Below are positions 17,600-25,874 of a stretch of DNA of 64,000 nucleotides, one piece after another (the stretch's first letter is position 1; every line of letters starts with the position of its first letter). The stretch lies in the NCBI RefSeq assembly GCF_900016645.1, contig NZ_CDGJ01000032.1; one strand, written 5' to 3'. This stretch comes from Acididesulfobacillus acetoxydans (GTDB lineage Bacteria > Bacillota > Desulfitobacteriia > Desulfitobacteriales > Desulfitobacteriaceae). The position numbers and the translations under genes were made by a program. The notes beneath the pieces are model-generated. The model did no database searches. It saw only the letters and a program-made list of their open reading frames with translations, and was not told where the DNA came from.

Positions 17600-18154
17600 G
17601 TGACCGACAAAGATTTGGAGATTGTGCTCAGATGCCGCTCTGGTGATGAAGAGGCATTTACCGATTTCGTGTTGCACTACACCCCTTATGTCTACCGGAC
17701 AGCTGTAGCTTTTTTACACGATCGGACTGAAGCGGAGGACCTGACTCAGGAAATATTTCTAAAAGTTCATCGTTCTTTGTCACAGCTTCATGATCTCAGG
17801 ACTTTTCCGGCCTGGTTCAAACGCTTGATTACCAATGCCTGCCTGGATCACTTGAAAAAAAAGACGCCTGTGCCAACCGCTGAATTCGAATTGGATCGTG
17901 CCGCGCCCTCAGGTCCGGAGCAGTGGGAAACCAGGCTGGTTCTGCGGGAAGCGTTGGCCGGGCTGAGCCTCGAGCAACGCCAGGTGTTGCTCCTGCGGGA
18001 GTGGCAGGGCTACGAGTACCGGGAAATCGCCGAACTGATGGGAATTCCGCTGGGGACCGTGAAGTCGCGGCTGTTCAGTGCGCGGGCGCATTTGAAAAAC
18101 GTGCTGGAAGAAGAACCCCGTGTCCGGGGTACGTCCACGGGGCGCGACCGGTAA
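17600..18154 (+). CDS. ECF RNA polymerase sigma factor
   Basis: Extracytoplasmic-function sigma factor of about 184 residues. Region 2 (about 20-90: FTDFVLHYTPYVYRTA, AEDLTQEIFLKVHRSL, FPAWFKRLITNACLDHLK) and region 4 (about 120-170: LSLEQRQVLLLREWQGYEYREIAELM, GTVKSRLFSARAHL) are complete. The GTG at 17600 is preferred, 9 bases after GAGGGGA. The next gene encodes a zinc-finger anti-sigma factor, so the pair should act as a signal-release switch. It resembles the SigW/RsiW arrangement. The target genes are unknown beyond the operon. Confidence 0.93.
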   Translation: MTDKDLEIVLRCRSGDEEAFTDFVLHYTPYVYRTAVAFLHDRTEAEDLTQEIFLKVHRSLSQLHDLRTFPAWFKRLITNACLDHLKKKTPVPTAEFELDRAAPSGPEQWETRLVLREALAGLSLEQRQVLLLREWQGYEYREIAELMGIPLGTVKSRLFSARAHLKNVLEEEPRVRGTSTGRDR

Positions 18155-18256
18155 GGCGCCCAATGACACAGCGGTTAGAGTCTAAGAGAGGGGTCCCATG
18201 CTCTTCCATCCGGGGCTTCCGGCTGTAGTTTGCTTTCAAGGAAGGAGAAGCTGAAA

Positions 18257-18760
18257 TTGGAATGCCGGGATTGTTTAGAGTTAATTTCAGAATACGTTGA
18301 TGGGGAGTTGCCGTTAAAGCGGGTCTCAGATTTGGAAAATCATCTGGAAGGCTGTTCCGCCTGCCGGGCCTCGGAACGGGAACTGCGTGAACTTCGGCGG
18401 GAACTCAGGGGGGCCGTGGAAAGCTTGGTTCCGCCACGCGGTTTGGAAGAAAGGATTCTCCGCTCGCTCTGGGTCAGTGAGCGGAAAGCAAGGCAGGTTC
18501 GGACTGTCTGGACCGCTTTATTGTTAGCTGCACTTTTTTGCCCGTTCTTCCTTTTCCTTTCCCCGGTATTTGCCATGTTTCTCAACTTGGCCTACGTTTC
18601 GACAGACGCGTTGTGGCGCGCGGGCTTCACCTTATTGAAATCCGCTCCGGCCCCCCTGAGCCTGAGCCTGGGGGTAGCAGGCTTGTTGGTCATGGGGTTA
18701 GGGGCCTATTTGGTACGCAGGATTTTGCGCGATATTCCCGCGAACGAGGTGTTCTCGTAA
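18257..18760 (+). CDS. Zinc-finger anti-sigma factor, membrane protein
   Basis: About 167 residues. The N-terminal ZAS domain has the H-x3-C-x2-C signature (HLEGCSACRA) with an upstream Cys (CRDCLELISEYVDGELP). Two hydrophobic segments follow (about 87-120 and 135-160), so it should hold the adjacent ECF factor at the membrane. The TTG at 18257 is chosen because GGAAGGAG lies about 9 bases upstream; a TTG at 18230 is the alternative. The stop overlaps the next start (TAATG), indicating translational coupling. Confidence 0.85.
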   Translation: MECRDCLELISEYVDGELPLKRVSDLENHLEGCSACRASERELRELRRELRGAVESLVPPRGLEERILRSLWVSERKARQVRTVWTALLLAALFCPFFLFLSPVFAMFLNLAYVSTDALWRAGFTLLKSAPAPLSLSLGVAGLLVMGLGAYLVRRILRDIPANEVFS

Positions 18761-19614
18761 TGAAGAAAGCCGGAATCACCGGAACTTTCCTGGTGTTGCT
18801 GCTCTTGTTCCTTTTCTCTTGGCCGACTCGGGTGCAAGCTTCCGAGATGTTGACCAAGTTGGGCGGGAACCCCGCCGAGGTCGGCCCGGGCCAGCGGGTA
18901 GACACGGTGGTGGCGGTCGGCACGGATGCCCGGATTGCGGGTTGGGTTAAGGATATCGTTTTGGTCGTGAACGGTAATGTCGTCCTCGCCCCTTCGGCCC
19001 GAGTGGATTTGGTGATTGACCTGGGGGGACATGTTACCAACTTGGCTTCGGAAAAAGTCAAAACCGGGGTGTTTGAGGTGAATCCCACGCCGGGAGTGAC
19101 GCAGGAGTTGTTGTTCGGCGCTCTTCTCCTGGTAGGAACTTGGCTGGTGCGTCTAATTGCCAGTTTAGCAGGTATTCTTTTGCTGACCGGTTTGGGCTAT
19201 GCCCTGGACCGGCATTTTGAGCGCGCCGCGGCTTTTCTCGCGCATGCACCCGGACGCCTTTTTGCCATCGGTGTGGCAGGTGCTCTGGTGAGCTGGGCTC
19301 TGACGGTGCTTTTGTCTCTGACGATCATCGGTATTCCCGTCGCTGTGTTGGTTTTTTTTCTCAGCCTCTTAGCGGCTTTTCTGGGTATTCTGCCGCTTAT
19401 CGATTATTTGGGCAGGGAGTTTCTCAACGCGAGGGTTCAGACCTATCCACCCATTACCCGCCGGCTGGTTTTGGCGAGTCTCTTCACAGCGTTGATCAAT
19501 ATTCCCTTGCTCGGTTTTTTCCTTCTTCTCATTTTTGGAGCGGTCGGGTTCGGGCTGACGACGGTTTTGTTGTGGAGTTTTTTCAAGGAGAGAAAAAGCG
19601 GGCGTCTAACCTAG
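18760..19614 (+). CDS. Membrane protein with N-terminal bactofilin-like beta segment
   Basis: Third gene of the ECF operon, 284 residues, not recognised as a named family. A signal-like helix (about 8-27) is followed by about 75 residues of alternating Val/Gly hydrophobic strands reminiscent of bactofilin or polymer-forming repeats. Four strongly hydrophobic segments then follow between about 105 and 275. The ATG overlaps the anti-sigma stop. Co-transcription suggests an envelope-stress effector or a sensor feeding the anti-sigma factor, which is inference. Confidence 0.75.
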   Translation: MKKAGITGTFLVLLLLFLFSWPTRVQASEMLTKLGGNPAEVGPGQRVDTVVAVGTDARIAGWVKDIVLVVNGNVVLAPSARVDLVIDLGGHVTNLASEKVKTGVFEVNPTPGVTQELLFGALLLVGTWLVRLIASLAGILLLTGLGYALDRHFERAAAFLAHAPGRLFAIGVAGALVSWALTVLLSLTIIGIPVAVLVFFLSLLAAFLGILPLIDYLGREFLNARVQTYPPITRRLVLASLFTALINIPLLGFFLLLIFGAVGFGLTTVLLWSFFKERKSGRLT

Positions 19615-19828
19615 TCCGGGAAAAGCGCGGATCCCACCCAAAGCGATCAGGCGGGCGGGATTGATGGACAGCCCGGTTCGTTGGAGCGGCCCCCTGCCCG
19701 TCGGGGACCGGAGCGCAGGTTTGCGAAGGGTTTCGGACCTATTCTAAGCCGGTTGGCCTGTGCGTTAGCCCCACTGATTGGTGTCGTGGTGATTGTGGAA
19801 CTTTTAGGCAAAAAGGAGTCGGGTGCGG

Positions 19829-21130
19829 ATGTCATCCCAAGTGATCCTGTTTATCGCGCACTATGGCTATTACGGATTGTATTTGGTTCTGGGCGTGTCG
19901 ATTATGGGTATTCCGCTGCCGGACGAGTTCATCATGACTTACGTGGGCTTTCTCACGTATGCGGGGAAACTCAATCCCGTTCTGGCCGTCGCTTCCGCGG
20001 CGTTTGGGAGCATGAGCGGGATCACGGTGGCGTATTGGCTCGGACGCCTGTTTCACGACAGGGTGCTTGCTTACCTGGAGAGGCATGCCGGGGGGGAGCG
20101 CCTGGAGAAAGTTCTTCGCTGGTACCAGCGGCAGGGAGGAAAACTTCTGACGGCCGGATATTTTATTCCGGGTGTACGTCACTTGTCGGGTTACGTTGCG
20201 GGCTTGAGTGGTTTGCCTTATCCCGGCTTTGCTTTTTTTGCCTATCTGGGGGCTCTTCTCTGGACCGCTGCTTTTATTTTTCTTGGCCGTCTTTTGGGCA
20301 GCCGTTGGCAGACGATCTTGCCTGTCATTCACCGCTACGCAGTGCTCATGGGGATAGGCGCAATTCTTCTCTCCTTAGCTTTTTACCTGCTTTATAAGAA
20401 TAGGGTCTCTTGGAGTGCCGGACTCTATCAAGCCTTTAAACGTTGGACAAAGAAATACATGTCCCTGGGAAAGCGGCGCTTTGCGGTTACAGTGGGTGGC
20501 CTTAGTTTTGTGACACTTTTTGTCATCCTTGCCGGTCTGATTCAGGATTTGGTTGCGCAGGAGGTGGGGCAGTTTGACAGGCTTGTGGTGGAGTGGCTGG
20601 AGGTCGGTTCTCCCCCGTCGGTGATCAGGTTTATGCAAGGTGTCAATGCTTTGGGGACGCACGTTGTGATTGCCCTGGTGTTCGTGGCCGCCGTTCTGGT
20701 TTTCCGTCAGCTCAAACGGGACTGGAGCCCTGTACTGCCCCTTATTTTGGCTTGGGGTGGAGGTACCCTGATTGACCGCCTCTTCCAACTAATCTTTCGC
20801 GGTGCGAATTTCAGTGTCTGGGAAGACCTTACCCCTTTGCAAGCGCCCAGCTCCGGCTTTTTGTTGGGCGCGATCAGCTTTTATGCGGTACTGGGCTACA
20901 TTTTTGGCAGGGAACGGGGGTGGTCCGGGCAGGGTCTTATTCTGGCGGGTGAAGTCATCCTCCTCACCCTTCTGGGGGTGAGCCCGGTTTATCTCCGGCT
21001 GCACCCCCCAAGTGCTACGGTCACTGGCTGGGTGGTGAGCCTGCTCTGGACTTTGGTTTGTGTCTTTATCTACGAATTTTGGCTTTACCGCCGGGAGAAT
21101 GGGGTTTCGGCACATCCGGGCCCCCGTTGA
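19829..21130 (+). CDS. DedA family / PAP2-like fusion membrane protein
   Basis: 433-residue polytopic membrane protein. Residues about 1-195 form a DedA (SNARE-associated) domain, including GIPLPDEFIMTYVGFL, AYWLGRLFHD, GYFIPGVRHLSGYVAGLS and a C-terminal hydrophobic helix. Such proteins are linked to undecaprenyl phosphate or phospholipid flipping. Residues about 215-425 look like a PAP2 phosphatase, but the active-site blocks are degraded: the PSGH block reads PSSGF and the SR-x5-H block reads SPVYLRLH, so the catalytic Arg is Pro and the first His is Phe. The ATG at 19829 lies 10 bases after AAAAGGAG; a GTG at 19823 is possible. Confidence 0.85.
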   Translation: MSSQVILFIAHYGYYGLYLVLGVSIMGIPLPDEFIMTYVGFLTYAGKLNPVLAVASAAFGSMSGITVAYWLGRLFHDRVLAYLERHAGGERLEKVLRWYQRQGGKLLTAGYFIPGVRHLSGYVAGLSGLPYPGFAFFAYLGALLWTAAFIFLGRLLGSRWQTILPVIHRYAVLMGIGAILLSLAFYLLYKNRVSWSAGLYQAFKRWTKKYMSLGKRRFAVTVGGLSFVTLFVILAGLIQDLVAQEVGQFDRLVVEWLEVGSPPSVIRFMQGVNALGTHVVIALVFVAAVLVFRQLKRDWSPVLPLILAWGGGTLIDRLFQLIFRGANFSVWEDLTPLQAPSSGFLLGAISFYAVLGYIFGRERGWSGQGLILAGEVILLTLLGVSPVYLRLHPPSATVTGWVVSLLWTLVCVFIYEFWLYRRENGVSAHPGPR

Positions 21131-21364
21131 CCTCTTGACGGCAAGGAAGCTCAATGATAGCCTAACCGTGAGGTCGGAAAGCGGACCGGGACGGCCGAGG
21201 AATCCTGACAGGGCGGCACTTGGCCGCCACTCCCCGCGTACCCGGCACGCTGTGCAAGATCTCAGAAGATTCATGGTTGGTCGTGTTCTTTCCGCAACAG
21301 TGCTTTACGGACTTGTTGCAGGGGAATTATGGCTGAAAAATCCAGGATTGAGGGGGATATCGGA

Positions 21365-22276
21365 ATGACACTTGACAAAGAGAAGACCACGATCGGTTTT
21401 ATCGGCACCGGAGTCATGGGAAAGAGTATGGCCGGTCACTTGGTCAAAGCGGGGTATCGGGTTAAAGTCTTCAACCGGACGAAGGCCAGGACAGATGAAC
21501 TCATCCGCTTGGGGGCCGAATGGAAAGACACCGTCGGCGAACTGGCGGCCGAGTGCGGGGTGATCATCACGATGGTCGGGTATCCGCAGGATGTGGAGGA
21601 TATCTACCTGGGAGAAGGTGGGATTATCCGGGAGGCCAAACCCGGCACTTACCTAATCGATATGACGACCTCCACCCCGTCTTTGGCCCGGCGGATTTTC
21701 GCCGAGGCCAGGGCTAAGGGTCTGTTGGCGCTGGACGCACCGGTTTCCGGCGGGGACGTGGGCGCAAGGGAAGCCCGTTTGGCCATCATGGCGGGCGGAG
21801 AGGAAGCAGACTTTAAAGCTGTCCTGCCTATCCTCAATCTTATGGGTGTGAACATTGTTCTCCAGGGGCCTGCGGGTGCGGGCCAGCATACCAAGATGTG
21901 CAACCAGATAGCTATTGCATCCGGCATGATCGGGGTTTGTGAGGCCATGGCTTATGCGGTAAGAGCGGGTTTGAATCCGGAAGTCGTGCTAAAGAGCATT
22001 GCCGGCGGCGCCGCCGGAAGCTGGTCTCTGAGCAACCTCGCTCCCCGTATGATCGCCGGCGACTTTGAACCGGGCTTTTATGTGAAACACATGATTAAAG
22101 ATATGGTGATTGCGCTGGATTCTGCCCGGGAAATGGGCCTGATGACCCCCGGCCTGGAACTTGCCAAGTCTCTGTATGACAAACTGGCGGCCCAGGGGGC
22201 CAACGAGCGGGGAACCCAGGTTTTGTTTAAGCTCTATCTGGAGGAGCGCCCTTTGGACTTCAGAGCCGCTCGTTGA
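21365..22276 (+). CDS. NAD(P)-dependent beta-hydroxyacid dehydrogenase (3-hydroxyisobutyrate dehydrogenase family)
   Basis: Cytoplasmic oxidoreductase of about 303 residues. Motifs in order: GFIGTGVMGKSMAGHL (Rossmann), DMTTSTPSLARRI, the substrate motif DAPVSGGDVGAREA, and the catalytic Lys in GAGQHTKMCNQI. These define the family of 3-hydroxyisobutyrate, tartronate-semialdehyde and related reductases; the substrate is open. The ATG at 21365 sits 7 bases after GAGGGGG and is preferred over 21329. No pathway partner is adjacent. Confidence 0.9.
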   Translation: MTLDKEKTTIGFIGTGVMGKSMAGHLVKAGYRVKVFNRTKARTDELIRLGAEWKDTVGELAAECGVIITMVGYPQDVEDIYLGEGGIIREAKPGTYLIDMTTSTPSLARRIFAEARAKGLLALDAPVSGGDVGAREARLAIMAGGEEADFKAVLPILNLMGVNIVLQGPAGAGQHTKMCNQIAIASGMIGVCEAMAYAVRAGLNPEVVLKSIAGGAAGSWSLSNLAPRMIAGDFEPGFYVKHMIKDMVIALDSAREMGLMTPGLELAKSLYDKLAAQGANERGTQVLFKLYLEERPLDFRAAR

Positions 22277-22343
22277 CTCCAGAACACTTGACAGTGCCGG
22301 GATAGCCGCAGGATTTTGATGTTTGCCCTGAAATAAGCGAATC

Positions 22344-22376
22344 TCTGCCCGGGTCGGTTTTGACTCGGGCAGAGCA
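22344..22376 (+). terminator. Hairpin after the hydroxyacid dehydrogenase
   Basis: CTCTGCCCG pairs with CGGGCAGAG across a 14-base loop. No clear T-run follows, so terminator function is only likely. Confidence 0.5.
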
Positions 22377-22398
22377 CTCCCTGGGATTCCGTGACTTG

Positions 22399-22438
22399 TA
22401 ACCTTTATTAACCAATTGTTAACCAATTCGTAAAGGTT
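22399..22438. promoter_or_regulatory. Repeat cluster, possible operator
   Basis: Two direct copies of TTAACCAATT (22408 and 22419) lie between the inverted arms AACCTTTA and TAAAGGTT. It stands alone in the long gap before the SLH protein gene. Function unknown. Confidence 0.35.
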
Positions 22439-22860
22439 TGTCTAGGGAGTCTGGTGTATTCTGGTTCTGGGCGGGAACTCTTCCGTACTGAGGGTTGGCT
22501 CTGGCTGTCGGCTCGAGAGGAAGGAGAGAGTTTCAGGACGAACGGAAAAGAAAACTTTTGCCGGGGGTTGTTTATTTCGGGCGCCACTTTTTCTCCCCTT
22601 GAAACGTCTATATACTGTAAGGGGGAATCCGCCTTTCCGGGAAGGAGAATCCCCCAGCCCGGTGGGCGGGAATCTGACGGGTCCCGCGCGAGATTGACCG
22701 GCTTTGGGTTTTAGACTCAAAGGAGGGATGCGTAGGGAAAATTAAAAAACGGTGCTCTGACCTGGCAGCGGGGGGTTGCCCCGCTGAGGTTCCAAGTTCC
22801 CGGCGCGGTTCTCGAGGGGCGGGCAGGCAGCAAACATATCCCGGCCGGGCGTCCCGAGTC

Positions 22861-23083
22861 AGGAAAGCAAAGACTAAGGCGAGCGAGAGCCTAAAGAGCC
22901 GGGAGAAAAGGAAGAGGATTCGAACGATCAGGAAAAAAGCAAAGAAGATGACAACGCTCGGAAGAAGAAAGGAATTGGAACTATCCAGCAAAAGGAGCGA
23001 AGATTCAAACGATCAGGAAAGACAGAGAAGAAGCGAACGTCCAGGAAGGAAGAAGATTCACACGATCAGGAACATGAGGGAGG
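22861..23083 (+). repeat. Purine-rich degenerate minisatellite leader before the SLH protein gene
   Basis: The plus strand is about 80 percent A/G. Units built around CGATCAGGAA recur near 22923, 23001 and 23057, mixed with AAGAAG and GGAAGG. It ends in GAGGGAGG at the start codon. No reading frame with protein-like sequence. The rest of the 22277-23083 gap contains only the hairpin and repeat cluster listed separately. Confidence 0.6.
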
Positions 23084-25381
23084 ATGATGGCGGTGTTTTT
23101 CACTAAGGGGAGTCACGCCGCAAAGCGCTATTTGGCTTTGCCGGCGGTTTCCGTTCTCCTGTGGCAGTTGGTTTTCCCGAGTTTTGCTTTGGCGGGGGGA
23201 TTGGGTTTTGTGGCCGGGGGGACGGTCCCCGCCGGGCCGGCCGCTCCAGGGAACGCGAGCCAGACTATGCCGGATCCGGCGGTTTCGTTGACCAAGGCGA
23301 TCGGCATTGTCAAGGACAACTTTACGATTCCGGCTGAAGACACCCAGTTTTCGTCCGGGCTGAACATGTACAATCAAACCGAAACTTGGTCACTTAATTG
23401 GAGTTCCCCGGGTCAGCCGGGCGGACAATTCTCCGCTCAAGTGGATGCCAAGAGCGGAGAAATCCTGAACATGAACAACTGGAAGGGAACTAATCAACCG
23501 GGGCCGTCCGTGCAGATTCCTAAAATTCAGCCGGATGCCGCGCAGGCGATCGCACAAAAACTCGTGCAGCGTTTGGACGGCAGCAAAATGGCTGAACTTG
23601 GGCTGATGCCTATGGACGATCAGGTGATTCCCCTCAACACTTATGGCCAGACCAGCTATAGTGTTCGCTGGCAGCGCCTTGTCCACGGCATTCCTTTTCC
23701 GGACAACGGAGTCTGGGTAAGGGTGAATAGCTTAAACGGGGACATCCAAGGCTATTCGCTCAATTGGGCTCCCCTGAGCGGGATACCGTCGGCGACCGGA
23801 GTTATTTCGCCGAGTAAGGCTCAAGCGAGTTTTCTCAACAACCCGATGTTGACCCTCGAGTATTTTACCCCTCCCCCCTTCGGGCCCCTGGCCGCCGGGC
23901 AGAAGACTGTCGTGCAGCTTGTATACGCTTTAAACAATGCCTACCAGGGCGGAGCGATTGACGCCTTAACAGGGGAGCCGGTCAAGACGGGTTTCCCGGG
24001 TATGTATGCCGGCTGGAAGGGCGGTTTTGGCGGAATGCCGAACCAAGGATTCGGAGGCTCATTTACCGTACCCCTCACTCCGTTGGAACAAAGCGCGGTC
24101 GCCGAGAACGCCAAATTAATCAGCCAGAACGAGGCGGTCGCCGCGGTCAAACGTTGGGTCAGTGTGCCGGACTCCCTGATTCTGCGCAGTGCCAACTTAA
24201 CTACGGATAATATGTCCGGCGGGAACCCGGTCTGGAACTTGAACTGGAGCGGGGGCAAAATTACGACTCCGGGCCAGGCACAGTTTATGTTTGCCCGGGT
24301 CGATGCCGTCACGGGCGAACTCCTGGGTTTTAATCTCCCTTATCCGGGACCGGGAGAGGGCAAGCCTGTTATCGACAGAACCCAGGCCCAAGCCGTGGCG
24401 GAAAGTTTCATCAAGAAAATTGAACCGGGCCATTTTGCGGAGATAAAACTTGCGGACTCCGATTTCCCCGCCGGTCCGGGCGGACCCGAGATCAATAACG
24501 GGGTGCAGATGTTCAATTATTATCGGCTTGTCAACGGTATTCCCTATCGAGCCAATGGTATTAATATCTCAGTGGACACGGTGAGTCAGAAAATCATTAA
24601 CTATAATTTTAACTGGGCTAAGCTTAACTTTCCTCCGGTCACCGGTATATTGACTGCTCGGCAGGTGAGCGAGGATTTTCTCAAGGCTGAGCCGCTTAAG
24701 CTCATGTACGTCCAGGTCTTCAATCCGGGTGCCGGCGATCATCCGCCTGGGATTCACTTGGTTTATCAACCGACGCCCGCAGGCGGAACCCCGGCGAGCA
24801 ATATGCTGGATGCCAAAACTGGTGAATTCTTGGGCTGGAACGGTCAGCCGGCCTCGCAGATGCCGAGAGCACATCACTTTACGGACATTGCCGACAGTTT
24901 TGCCGCAAAAGAGATCGCCCTTCTCGGACAGGCCGGGGTTTTTGGCGGGTATGGGAACCTGTTTCACCCGGATGAGTCGATCACGGCGGGTTCTTTGTTC
25001 AAGGCCATGCTGTTTTTGAAAAACGGGTACGGCGGGCCGATGCCCTACAATGCGGCGACAGACCAGGATATTATCAAGACCGCTCAACAACAGGGATGGC
25101 TCAAGCAGGATTTGCAAGCGGGGGCGACGGTCAACCGGGAAGAGTTCACCAAGTGGATGATCCGCTATTTGAAATTGGAACCGGTTGCCCAACTCCAGGG
25201 GATTTATCAAGCCCCTTATTCCGACGTGAGCAAGGACTTCACCGGCTATGCCGCTTTAGCCAAAGGAATTGGCCTGTTTAACATTACCGGCGGCACTTTT
25301 GCTCCCACTCATGTGATGACCCGGGCTGACGCTGCCTACGGTTTGGTCAGGGCACTGATGCTGGGCCAAAGCGGTTCCTAA
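23084..25381 (+). CDS. Surface protein with YcdB/YcdC-type repeats and C-terminal SLH domains
   Basis: Exported protein of about 765 residues. A signal peptide (about 12-37) ends near ALAGG. Several PepSY/YcdB-like repeats fill residues about 65-570; each has a Trp-rich core (WSLNWSS, YSLNWAPL, WNLNWSGG, YNFNWAKL) and a D-x2-(S/T)-G-E turn such as DAKSGE or DAVTGE. The C-terminus has two SLH-like motifs (FTDIADSFAAKEIALLGQAG and YSDVSKDFTGYAALAKGIGL), which bind the protein to the cell wall. The start is uncertain: ATG 23084 abuts the ribosome site, and ATG 23087 or GTG 23093 are better spaced. Role unknown. Confidence 0.85.
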   Translation: MMAVFFTKGSHAAKRYLALPAVSVLLWQLVFPSFALAGGLGFVAGGTVPAGPAAPGNASQTMPDPAVSLTKAIGIVKDNFTIPAEDTQFSSGLNMYNQTETWSLNWSSPGQPGGQFSAQVDAKSGEILNMNNWKGTNQPGPSVQIPKIQPDAAQAIAQKLVQRLDGSKMAELGLMPMDDQVIPLNTYGQTSYSVRWQRLVHGIPFPDNGVWVRVNSLNGDIQGYSLNWAPLSGIPSATGVISPSKAQASFLNNPMLTLEYFTPPPFGPLAAGQKTVVQLVYALNNAYQGGAIDALTGEPVKTGFPGMYAGWKGGFGGMPNQGFGGSFTVPLTPLEQSAVAENAKLISQNEAVAAVKRWVSVPDSLILRSANLTTDNMSGGNPVWNLNWSGGKITTPGQAQFMFARVDAVTGELLGFNLPYPGPGEGKPVIDRTQAQAVAESFIKKIEPGHFAEIKLADSDFPAGPGGPEINNGVQMFNYYRLVNGIPYRANGINISVDTVSQKIINYNFNWAKLNFPPVTGILTARQVSEDFLKAEPLKLMYVQVFNPGAGDHPPGIHLVYQPTPAGGTPASNMLDAKTGEFLGWNGQPASQMPRAHHFTDIADSFAAKEIALLGQAGVFGGYGNLFHPDESITAGSLFKAMLFLKNGYGGPMPYNAATDQDIIKTAQQQGWLKQDLQAGATVNREEFTKWMIRYLKLEPVAQLQGIYQAPYSDVSKDFTGYAALAKGIGLFNITGGTFAPTHVMTRADAAYGLVRALMLGQSGS

Positions 25382-25506
25382 GCGGTCGTCCCGCCGCCGC
25401 GCGGACAAGGCGGTGTTTAGCGTTACCATGCGGCCAAGTCTTGTAAGGCTTGGTCAGGTGCGGAATCGCTTCTGCGGGCGGCGTGAAGAAATTCACAACG
25501 ACTTGC

Positions 25507-25534
25507 GAGAGGCAGGGCCATCCCTGCCTCTTTC
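25507..25534 (+). terminator. Rho-independent terminator after the SLH protein gene
   Basis: GAGGCAGGG/CCCTGCCTC stem with a 4-base loop, then TTTC. Confidence 0.7.
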
Positions 25535-25702
25535 GATCCAGCACCCAGTGCCGGTTCTGAGTGCTGGACGAGAGCCAAGCAGAGCGCAGTCAACGATAGG
25601 TTCTTAGAACCCCCTGGCTAAAGCCAGGCTTTGGCCAGGGGGAGATTCAGAGTTTCGCGGCTGAAGCGGCGAGCCTGATAACTTTGGGTATCCGATGTAT
25701 CT

Positions 25703-25735
25703 TAAGCCCGTGACGTTGTGTCGCCACGGGCTTTT
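25703..25735. terminator. Terminator hairpin in the convergent region
   Basis: AAGCCCGTG pairs with CACGGGCTT, followed by TT on the plus strand; the minus strand has weaker T content. Could serve either neighbour. Confidence 0.6.
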
Positions 25736-25874
25736 CATCCCTGATTTATCGATTTTCATGTCGATCTTTGCTTGTCGTTCTTGGACTCATCGGTTCTCAT
25801 GTGTCGATTGCGGATGCGTCGTTCTCTGATTAGCGGATTCTCATACGGCGCTCCCCGGTTTGCCGATCCCGGAC

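Larger units (their letters stand above)
25382..25874. other. Convergent intergenic region with several hairpins
   Basis: Between the ends of the SLH protein gene and the minus-strand gamma-glutamyltransferase gene. It contains two terminators (listed separately), an imperfect CAGCACCCAGTG/GAGTGCTGG hairpin, and CCCTGGCTAAAGCCAGG followed by GGCCAGGGGG (about 25608-25642), which resembles an IS200/IS605 end remnant. No gene seen. Confidence 0.55.

Noticed and set aside
25608..25642. CCCTGGCTAAAGCCAGG hairpin as a complete IS605 end
   Set aside because: Looks like such an end, but no partner end, transposase or target motif is visible, so it is only noted in the intergenic entry.
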